DNA of 39,591 nucleotides, from positions 1 to 39,591 of the forward strand of contig JAJYGK010000212.1 in NCBI GenBank assembly GCA_021790715.1, in the 5' to 3' direction. The first letter of the stretch is position 1, and each line of letters begins with the position of its first letter. The notes beneath the pieces are model-generated. The model was given only the letters and a program-made list of their open reading frames with translations, did not search any database and had not been told where the DNA came from. Shown here one piece after another: positions 32,161 to 38,364 of this stretch. The DNA comes from Chloroflexota bacterium (GTDB taxonomy: Bacteria; Chloroflexota; Limnocylindria; Limnocylindrales; CSP1-4). Made by a program: the position numbers and the translations under genes.

Positions 32161-32194
32161 TCACGTGACGAGGCGGGCCGTACGGCCCGCCTCG
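32161..32194. terminator. TCACGTGA plus a perfect 26-bp palindrome between ftsH and M20
   Basis: A palindromic TCACGTGA (32161-32168) is directly followed by a perfect 26-bp palindrome (32169-32194; centre TA). As RNA it folds to a strong GC hairpin without T-run, in the 140-bp space after the ftsH stop and just 20 nt before the M20 start. It could be the ftsH terminator or a binding site for a dimeric regulator. Confidence 0.5.
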
Positions 32195-32289
32195 ATGTCC
32201 TGGATCTGTGCTGCCCGGCAGTGCCGCCCCGGGTCGTGCCGGCACTGCCGGCCGCGGCGCCCGGGGACGCGTCGCCGCGGCTGCCCCCG

Positions 32290-34269
32290 TTACGCCGGCG
32301 AGGGCGAGGGTGCCGGCGCCGGACCGGACGGCGAGGAGCCGTCGGCCGGCAGCTGCCGGGCCGTCGGCGGAGCCGCCACCGGTCGCGGCGTGGGGCCGCC
32401 CTGCTCCTTGCGCGGGTCCGGAATGTCCGCGAAGACCTTCTCGAACTCCGCGGCGTCGAGCGTCTCCTCGGCGACCAGGCGCTGGGCGAGCGTGTCGAGC
32501 CGGTCACGGTACGCGGAGAGCACCTCCATCGCCCGGGCATAGCCGCGGTCGATGATCGTGCGGACCTCGTCGTCGATCTGCTTGGCAACCTCGTCGCTGT
32601 AGTTGCGCTGCTCGCCGATCTCGCGGCCGAGGAAGACCATCTCCTCGCGCTTGCCGAGGGCGAGCGGGCCGAGCTTCTCGCTCATGCCGTACTCGGTGAC
32701 CATCTTGCGCGCCAGGTTGGTGGCCTTCTCGATGTCGTTCGAGGCGCCCGTCGTCGTGTCGCCGAAGACGAGCTTCTCCGACGCGTTGCCGCCCAGGAGA
32801 CCCGCGATCTTGTCCTCGAACTCGGACTTCGACTGCAGGTAGCGATCCTCCTCGGGAAGCGCCATCGTGTAGCCCAGGGCCATGCCGCGGCTGATGATGG
32901 TCACCTTCGTGACCGGATCGCACTTGGGCAGGATGCGCTGGACCAGCGCGTGGCCGCCCTCGTGGTAGGCGATGATCGCCTTCTCGGCGTCGCTGATGAT
33001 GCGGGACTTCCGCTCCGGGCCGGCCATGACGCGGTCGAGCGCCTCGGCGAACTCGGAGCTGCCGATCACCTTCTTGTTGCGCCGCGCGGCCAGGATCGCG
33101 GCCTCGTTGACGATGTTCGCGAGGTCCGCGCCCGAGAACCCGGGCGACTGCCGCGCGATCGACTCGAGGTCGAGCGCCTTGTCGAGCGGCTTGCCGCGCA
33201 CGTGCACGCGCAGGATCTCGAGGCGGCCCTTCATGTCGGGGCGGTCGAGGATGACCTGGCGGTCGAAGCGGCCGGGCCGCAGGAGTGCCGGGTCGAGGAC
33301 GTCCGGGCGGTTCGTCGCCGCAACGACAATCACGTTCGTGTTCGTGTCGAAGCCGTCCATCTCGACGAGGATCTGGTTGAGGGTCTGCTCGCGCTCGTCG
33401 TGGCTGCCGCCGAGGCCGGCGCCGCGCTGGCGGCCGACCGCGTCGATCTCGTCGACGAACACGATGCACGGGCTGTTGCGCTTGGCCTGGTCGAACAGGT
33501 CGCGCACGCGGCTGGCGCCGACGCCCACGAACATCTCGACGAACTCGGAGCCCGAGATGCTGAAGAACGGCACACCGGCCTCACCGGCCACCGCGCGGGC
33601 GAGGAGCGTCTTGCCGGTGCCGGGCGAGCCGATGAGCAGCACGCCCCTCGGTATCCGCGCTCCGAGCGAGTTGAACTTCTCCGGGTACTTGAGGAACTCG
33701 ACGACCTCCTGGAGCTCGCCCTTCGCCTCGTCGACGCCCGCCACGTCGCTGAACGTGACGACCGTCTTGTTGCCCAGGAACATGCGCGCCCGGCTCTTGC
33801 CGAAGCTCATGGCCTGGTTGTTGGTGCCCTGGGCCTGCCGCATCATGATGAAGATGAAGCCGCCGATCAGGAGCACGGGAAGCAGGGCGCTGATGAGGAG
33901 GCCGATCCACTGGCCGGTCTGCGACTGCTGCTGCGGGGTGATCGGGACGCTCAGGCAGTTCGCCACGGCACCCGGCTCTGCGCAGGTCGCGCGGATATCG
34001 GACATGAGGCTGTCGCCGAGGGTGCCCGGGATCTGGCTGGTCTTCTGGGTGTTGGCCGGGTCCTTCAGCGTGATCGTGAGCTGCGTGCCCTGCTCGACCA
34101 CCTGGTCGACCTGACCGGACTTGATCAGGCCGAGGAACGAGCTGGGGCCGCCGCTGTAGGGGATTTCCGTGCCGGTCGGCGCCGGCATGAAGACGGTGTA
34201 CAGCAGCGCGGCCGTTCCCACCACGAGAACGAGCATCACGATGCCGTTTCTCAGGAATCGCGTGTTCAA
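32290..34269 (-). CDS. ftsH: ATP-dependent zinc metalloprotease FtsH
   Basis: 659-residue membrane AAA protease controlling quality of membrane and regulatory proteins. Two N-terminal membrane helices (about 8-28 and 122-142) flank an extracytoplasmic domain that contains two cysteines (about C96, C105) able to form a disulfide. AAA core: Walker A GSPGTGKT (214-221), Walker B VFVDEID, SRH ATNRPDVLDPALLRPGRFDR. Protease motif HEGGH at 436-440 and third ligand region in ASNDIEKAT. Pro/Ala-rich tail at the end. Start: TTG 34269 with GGAGGG 9 nt upstream; the longer in-frame ATG 34350 lies upstream of the TATAAT -10, so it cannot be transcribed from this promoter. Confidence 0.95.
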   Translation of the reverse strand: MNTRFLRNGIVMLVLVVGTAALLYTVFMPAPTGTEIPYSGGPSSFLGLIKSGQVDQVVEQGTQLTITLKDPANTQKTSQIPGTLGDSLMSDIRATCAEPGAVANCLSVPITPQQQSQTGQWIGLLISALLPVLLIGGFIFIMMRQAQGTNNQAMSFGKSRARMFLGNKTVVTFSDVAGVDEAKGELQEVVEFLKYPEKFNSLGARIPRGVLLIGSPGTGKTLLARAVAGEAGVPFFSISGSEFVEMFVGVGASRVRDLFDQAKRNSPCIVFVDEIDAVGRQRGAGLGGSHDEREQTLNQILVEMDGFDTNTNVIVVAATNRPDVLDPALLRPGRFDRQVILDRPDMKGRLEILRVHVRGKPLDKALDLESIARQSPGFSGADLANIVNEAAILAARRNKKVIGSSEFAEALDRVMAGPERKSRIISDAEKAIIAYHEGGHALVQRILPKCDPVTKVTIISRGMALGYTMALPEEDRYLQSKSEFEDKIAGLLGGNASEKLVFGDTTTGASNDIEKATNLARKMVTEYGMSEKLGPLALGKREEMVFLGREIGEQRNYSDEVAKQIDDEVRTIIDRGYARAMEVLSAYRDRLDTLAQRLVAEETLDAAEFEKVFADIPDPRKEQGGPTPRPVAAPPTARQLPADGSSPSGPAPAPSPSPA

Positions 34270-34326
34270 GAGAGGTGACCCTCCGGGTCGATCGGTGCGC
34301 GCCGGGTGGCCCCGGAGCGTGCTCGG

Positions 34327-34332
34327 ATTATA
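34327..34332 (-). promoter_or_regulatory. -10 element of ftsH (TATAAT)
   Basis: Perfect -10 consensus on the minus strand; start near 34320 and a leader of about 51 nt with GGAGGG ahead of the TTG start. No strong -35 seen. Confidence 0.6.
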
Positions 34333-34490
34333 GGCGGCTGATGTTTCCATGGACGAATACGGGGCGGGTGCCGTGACGGATGGGATGTTGCAGGCAGATC
34401 GCGAGCGGGCGTCGCGGGTCCGCGGCGTGCGCCGGGCGCGGCCGCCGGGGGTCGCGAGCGCGGCGTCCCGCCGGGAGGGAGACGAACGAA

Positions 34491-34520
34491 GGCCCCCGAT
34501 CCCGCTCGGGATCAGGGGCC
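34491..34520 (-). terminator. Rho-independent terminator of tRNA-Met
   Basis: On the minus strand, 18 nt after the tRNA CCA end, a 13-bp stem (one G-U) with GAGC loop is followed by TTCGTTCGTC. Clear terminator between the tRNA and the ftsH promoter. Confidence 0.75.
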
Positions 34521-34537
34521 CGGAGGTGCCGACGTGG

Positions 34538-34612
34538 TGGTAGCGGAGGGCGGATTCGAACCACCGACCAAGGGCTTATGAGTCCCCTGCTCTACCACTG
34601 AGCTACTCCGCC
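34538..34612 (-). tRNA. tRNA with CAT anticodon, probably elongator tRNA-Met
   Basis: 75 nt including an encoded 3' CCA. All four arms fold: acceptor GGCGGAG with CTCCGCT (one G-U at the end), D-arm GCTC/GAGC, T-arm GGTGG/CCGCC with TTCGAAT loop. The anticodon loop CTCATAA reads CAT. The acceptor lacks the initiator-type C1-A72 mismatch, so an elongator is expected; tRNA-Ile2 (lysidine-modified CAT) cannot be excluded. The anticodon stem closing pair 31-39 reads A-G, an atypical mismatch. A hairpin precedes the 5' end by about 5 nt and a terminator follows. Confidence 0.93.
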
Positions 34613-34616
34613 GCCG

Positions 34617-34648
34617 GAATCCCGCTCCTGCAGGAGCAGGCGGGATTC
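34617..34648 (-). terminator. Hairpin between the M19 gene and tRNA-Met
   Basis: 8-bp stem (GAATCCCG/CGGGATTC) plus an inner 5-bp stem (CCTGC/GCAGG) with a 4-nt loop and a small bulge. It overlaps the M19 stop and ends 4 nt before the tRNA 5' end. It could terminate the M19 transcript or serve as a leader feature for tRNA processing. Confidence 0.45.
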
Positions 34649-35808
34649 TACAGCCCGGGCCGGGACGCGGGCGAATCGCCCGCACGCACGAGCACCGGAC
34701 GGAGCACCCGCAGCGCATTGCCGCCGAGCAGCGCGACCACGTCGGCCTCCGGCACGCCTCCCGCGAGCAGGCCGTCCGTCACCAGGGGCAGGCCGGACGC
34801 ATCGATGACCGAGCGAAGCGCGCCGTCCATGTCGGAGCCGATCGCGACGTGGTCGGCCCCGAGCTCGTCGATCGCGAACCGGATCGTGTCGACCAGGCCG
34901 GCGAGCGTGCCGCCCCCGAGCAGCGAGACGGCGGTGGTCACGCCGACGACGCCGCCCGCCCGGGCGACGCCCCGCGCGTCGGCCACCCGCACGTTGCGGC
35001 TGGCGGCCGAGTAGCGCCGCCACCGGCTGCGCGCCCCGGCGCGCTCGACGAAGCCCGTGTGGCTGAGCACCGGCGGGATGGACGCGATGGCGAGCGTGTC
35101 CGCGATCGTGCGCGACGACGCGTGGGCGAGGTCGACGACGATCCCGGCCCGCTCGAGCTCCCCGACCGCGAGCCGCCCGAGCGCCGTCAGCCCCCCGGCA
35201 CGGCGTCCCGTCCCGGAACCGGCCAGCGGGTTGTCCATGACGTGGGCCGGGGCGAGCATGCGCACCCCGACCAGGCGCAGGCGCCGGGCCACGGCGGGCA
35301 GGAGCGCCGCGTCGTCGCCGAGCACCTGGCCGCCCTGCACCCCGATGAACGCGCCGACCGGCCCGCCGGGGGCAAGGACCCGCGCGAGGTCAGCATCCGA
35401 CCGCACGACGACGAATGCGCCGCCCGACGCCGACGCCCAGGCGTCCACCCTGGCCGCCAGGCGGACGACGAGCGACAGGTCGGAGTGCAGGGCTCGCATC
35501 GGGATCCCGAGGCTGGCGAACTGGACCGCGGACAGCGTGCCCCGCGCATCCGGGAAGCGGGTCGCGAGCGACATCCCGACGAGACGCACACCGCCGGCGT
35601 GAAGGCGCGGCAGGTCGACGTGCCCCGCGTGCGCGGGCTCGAGGAAGGTGCGCCGGAAGAGCGGCGTCCCGACGAGGAGATCGACGACGGGGACGCGTGC
35701 GTGGAGGTCGAGGGCGGCCAGCGTCGGGTGGTGCGGCCGGGGCGTGCTGACGGTGTGGAGCGCGCGGTCCACGACACGGTCGATCACGCCGCGATCCCCG
35801 GCGGGCAT
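34648..35808 (-). CDS. M19 (membrane dipeptidase-like) homologue with an incomplete metal site
   Basis: 386 residues with the M19 TIM-barrel pattern: VDLPRLHAGGVRLVGMS near the N-terminus, a GGLTALG segment, VDLAHASSRT and VLSHTGF, VAIGSDMDGA and the tail GVPEADVVALLGGNALRVL. Dinuclear zinc ligands of M19 enzymes are usually His-x-Asp, Glu, two His and Asp. Here the two His (H229, H250) and the Asp (D326) remain, but the first His-x-Asp is DLLVG (43-47) and the Glu is Gln (Q158 in GVQGG). Dipeptide hydrolysis may therefore be lost or changed. No obvious signal peptide. ATG 35808 is the start; it diverges from ctaG across 60 bp. Confidence 0.85.
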   Translation of the reverse strand: MPAGDRGVIDRVVDRALHTVSTPRPHHPTLAALDLHARVPVVDLLVGTPLFRRTFLEPAHAGHVDLPRLHAGGVRLVGMSLATRFPDARGTLSAVQFASLGIPMRALHSDLSLVVRLAARVDAWASASGGAFVVVRSDADLARVLAPGGPVGAFIGVQGGQVLGDDAALLPAVARRLRLVGVRMLAPAHVMDNPLAGSGTGRRAGGLTALGRLAVGELERAGIVVDLAHASSRTIADTLAIASIPPVLSHTGFVERAGARSRWRRYSAASRNVRVADARGVARAGGVVGVTTAVSLLGGGTLAGLVDTIRFAIDELGADHVAIGSDMDGALRSVIDASGLPLVTDGLLAGGVPEADVVALLGGNALRVLRPVLVRAGDSPASRPGL

Positions 35809-35848
35809 CCGGCCCGCGCCGCTGCGCGCGGGGGTAGCGGGCGGCCGG

Positions 35849-35857
35849 TGCTAGGAT
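35849..35857 (+). promoter_or_regulatory. Extended -10 of ctaG (TGcTAGGAT)
   Basis: TG-n-TAGGAT ends 11 nt before the ctaG ATG, giving a leader of only about 5 nt; no Shine-Dalgarno. Divergent from the M19 gene. Confidence 0.5.
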
Positions 35858-35868
35858 CGCCTCCCCCG

Positions 35869-37011
35869 ATGCGCACGCCCGCCGTCCCCGCCCACGCCCA
35901 CCGCCCGGACATCCACGCCGCGGCTCTCGCCGGCCTCGCGGCGTCGCTCGCCGTGCTCGCCGCATGGCTCCTTGCACCCGCGGCCGCGCTCGCGTCGGGC
36001 GCCGCGACATCGCCAACCCCGCCGCCGAGCCTCCTCGACCTCGTCACGGGCTGGTCGTTCGACCTGACGGTGCAGGTCCCCGTCATCGCATCTGCCCTCG
36101 CGTTCGTCTGGGCCGTGCGCCGGGTGAACGCGCGGCATCCCGCGAGCCCGGTGCCCGCCGCCCGCACGATCACGTTCCTGGCCGGCCTGGCGGTCGTGGA
36201 ATACGCCCTGCAGGGCCCGCCCGACGCGTGGTCTGAGGTCCTGTTCTCGGTCCACATGATCCAGCACCTGCTGCTGATGATCGTCGCGGCGCCGCTGCTG
36301 GTCGCCAGCGCGCCCGTGACGCTCGCGCTGCGCGTCGCGTCGCCGCGGGCGCGGACACAGTGGATTCTCCCCATCCTGCACAGCCGTCTCGTGCGGATGC
36401 TCACCAACCCGCTGATCGCCTCCGCCCTCTTCGCCGGGATCCTCTGGGTCACGCACTTCACGGTGATCTACGAGCTGACGCTCCAGGACGGCCTCCTGCA
36501 CGACGCGGAGCACCTGGCCTTCCTGGCCGCCGGGCTGCTCTTCTGGTGGCCGATGCTCGGCCGCGATCCCAGCCCGTGGCGCGTATCGCACCCCGTCAGG
36601 CTCGTGGCGATGCTCTTCGAGATGAGCCAGGGCGCCTTCCTGGGGATCGCGATCATGAATGCCGGCGCGCCGCTCTACGCCTACTACGCGAACATCCACC
36701 TCGGGTGGATCTCGACGATGGCCGATCAGCAGCTCGCCGGCGCGATCATGTGGGGCGGCGGCGGCGTCGGGTTCCTCATCGCGGGCCTGGTCGTGTTCTA
36801 CGACTGGATGGGTGCGGAGGAGCAGGCGGCGGCCCGCATCGATGCCCGGCTCGACCGCGAGGCGCGCGAGCGGCTGGGCGGCGCGATCGACCCGGCGGCC
36901 ACCGATCCGGTGGCGAACGGCCAGGCTGCGATCGATCCGGTCCCCGGCGCCGTGACCGGCCCCGGGAAGCCCGGGGAGGGTGAGCCGGCGGGGCTGCGCA
37001 CCGGCGGGTGA
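35869..37011 (+). CDS. ctaG: Cytochrome c oxidase assembly protein, CtaG (caa3-type) family
   Basis: 380-residue polytopic membrane protein. N-terminal hydrophobic segment (about 20-42, possibly a signal/anchor) then about six further helices with the family residues HMIQHLLLMIVAAPLLVASAP, VTHFTVIYELTLQDGLLHDAEHLAFLAAGLLFWWPMLG and FEMSQGAFLGIAIMNAGAPLYAYYA. CtaG of this type aids copper-site assembly of caa3 oxidase (B. subtilis knowledge). No cox genes lie beside it. The last about 60 residues are Ala/Pro/Gly-rich. ATG 35869 lies just after an extended -10. Confidence 0.9.
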   Translation: MRTPAVPAHAHRPDIHAAALAGLAASLAVLAAWLLAPAAALASGAATSPTPPPSLLDLVTGWSFDLTVQVPVIASALAFVWAVRRVNARHPASPVPAARTITFLAGLAVVEYALQGPPDAWSEVLFSVHMIQHLLLMIVAAPLLVASAPVTLALRVASPRARTQWILPILHSRLVRMLTNPLIASALFAGILWVTHFTVIYELTLQDGLLHDAEHLAFLAAGLLFWWPMLGRDPSPWRVSHPVRLVAMLFEMSQGAFLGIAIMNAGAPLYAYYANIHLGWISTMADQQLAGAIMWGGGGVGFLIAGLVVFYDWMGAEEQAAARIDARLDREARERLGGAIDPAATDPVANGQAAIDPVPGAVTGPGKPGEGEPAGLRTGG

Positions 37012-37021
37012 CGCGGGCGGG

Positions 37022-37732
37022 TCAGGCCCCGGCGCCGCGTCCTCCCGACAGCAGCTCGGCGAGGTAGGCGGGGAACGCCGCGGCGACCCCGGCGGCGCCC
37101 TCGGTCGATGGCTCGCCGAACGCGGTGCGGATCGGGATCACGCCGCTCCACACCGGCAGCCCGAGGTCGCCGGGATCCTCGGCCGGCGGTCCGGTGCGGA
37201 TCTTCGCCGACGCCTCCTCGATCGGGATCGCCACCACGTGCGTCTGCCGCAGCTCCGGGCCGCTCGGCCGGCGCGCATCGTCCCACCGTCCCGGCACGAC
37301 GTGCTCCACGATCGCGCGGAGGCCGGCCAGCTTCTCGGCGTGATCGCGCACCAGGCGGGCGCGCCCGACCACCACGACGCTCCGGAAGTTGACCGAGTGG
37401 TGGAACGACGAGCGCGCCATCACCAGTCCGTCGAGCAGCGTCGCCTCGACGCAGACCTCGGGGCCCGCGCGCAGGTGCCGGAACAGGCGGGCGGCGGGGA
37501 GTCCGTGCAGGTACAGGCGATCGTCGATGCGGCCGTGCAGCATCGGCACCACGAACGGCGTCCCATCCAGCGCGAACGCGACGTGCACGATCGGCGCTTC
37601 GTCCAGGATCGCGCGCACGACGGCCCGGTCGTAGGACGCGCGGTCCGCGCGGCGGACCTCCGTGCGCGGCGTCACCCAGTACCCGGCCGCCGGCGCTCCA
37701 TCACCGGGTGCCGGCCGGCCCGCCCCCGTCAC
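37022..37732 (-). CDS. FMN-binding split-barrel protein (pyridoxamine 5'-phosphate oxidase-like, NimA type)
   Basis: 236 residues. The pattern RADRASYDRAVVRAILDEAPIVHVAFALDGTPFVVPMLHGRIDDRLYLHG, followed by VCVEATLLDGLVMARSSFHHSVNFRSVVVVGRARLV, is the flavin-binding split barrel of the nitroimidazole-reductase/Pyridox_ox_2 group. Then WSGVIPIRTAFGEP. Substrate is unknown; FMN or F420 use is not decidable. GTG 37732 overlaps the FtsB-like stop by GTGA (37729-37732), so the two are coupled. Its stop converges with ctaG (10-bp gap). Confidence 0.88.
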   Translation of the reverse strand: MTGAGRPAPGDGAPAAGYWVTPRTEVRRADRASYDRAVVRAILDEAPIVHVAFALDGTPFVVPMLHGRIDDRLYLHGLPAARLFRHLRAGPEVCVEATLLDGLVMARSSFHHSVNFRSVVVVGRARLVRDHAEKLAGLRAIVEHVVPGRWDDARRPSGPELRQTHVVAIPIEEASAKIRTGPPAEDPGDLGLPVWSGVIPIRTAFGEPSTEGAAGVAAAFPAYLAELLSGGRGAGA

Positions 37733-38232
37733 GATCCGAAGAGCAGGCGGAGCCAGGCCTGCAGGGGCGTGGGCGGCGGCGGGGGGGCGGGTTCCTGTCC
37801 GAGCGGGGTGATCGACGGGGGCGGCGGCGAACCGGGCTGCAGCGCGAAGACCTGCTCGCTGGGCGTGCCGTAGCCGTAGGCGCGCGCCTCGAGCGCGAGG
37901 AAGGCGGGCGACTGGATCACGGCGAGCTCGGCCTGCCTGGCCTGCACCTGCGTCGTCATGGCGGCGTCCTGGCTGCGCAGCACGGCCGCCTCCCCGGTGG
38001 CCTGGTGCACCTGGGACACGGCGCGCCCGAACACGAGCACGAGCCACACCACGACCAGCGTGGCCGCCGCGAGCGCGATCGTGCGGCGGTCCAGCCCGGC
38101 CAGCGAGGGCCGCGGCTGGGCGAGCAGCGTCGAGGGCGCGGCGGGATCCGGCACCGGCTCGGCCGGGTCCGCCTTCCGCGGAGCGCGCGCCCGGTGCCCC
38201 TCGGCGGGCCGGCGGCTGTCGTCTGCGTCCAC
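37729..38232 (-). CDS. FtsB/DivIC-like septum formation protein
   Basis: 167 residues: charged cytoplasmic N-terminus (about 1-50), one membrane helix (about 52-70, IALAAATLVVVWLVLVFG), then a coiled-coil (QVHQATGEAAVLRSQDAAMTTQVQARQAELAVI) and the family segment ARAYGYGTPSEQVFAL. Pro-rich tail of about 40 residues. Cell-division scaffold of the FtsBL/DivIC type linking to FtsW/FtsI (family knowledge). GTG 38232 has TAGGGT ending 7 nt upstream, i.e. a leaderless layout; no ATG fits. Coupled to the split-barrel gene. Confidence 0.82.
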   Translation of the reverse strand: MDADDSRRPAEGHRARAPRKADPAEPVPDPAAPSTLLAQPRPSLAGLDRRTIALAAATLVVVWLVLVFGRAVSQVHQATGEAAVLRSQDAAMTTQVQARQAELAVIQSPAFLALEARAYGYGTPSEQVFALQPGSPPPPSITPLGQEPAPPPPPTPLQAWLRLLFGS

Positions 38233-38239
38233 GGCGAGG

Positions 38240-38245
38240 ACCCTA
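38240..38245 (-). promoter_or_regulatory. -10 element of the FtsB-like gene (TAGGGT)
   Basis: TAGGGT ends 7 nt before GTG 38232; no Shine-Dalgarno. Confidence 0.45.
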
Positions 38246-38262
38246 GTGGCCGCCGCGGCATG

Positions 38263-38291
38263 GTGTCAAGGAGCGAACCGGCTGCTACACT
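38263..38291 (+). promoter_or_regulatory. Promoter of the helicase gene
   Basis: GTGTCA (38263-38268), 17-nt spacer, extended -10 TGcTACACT (38283-38291). Predicts a start near 38298 and a leader of about 67 nt with GGAGG at 38356-38360. Confidence 0.6.
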
Positions 38292-38364
38292 GCGACCAAA
38301 CCGAACAGACGTGCGGTTGCGGTGCCGGGAGGGCATCGGGACCGACGGCCACGACGGAGGCAGC

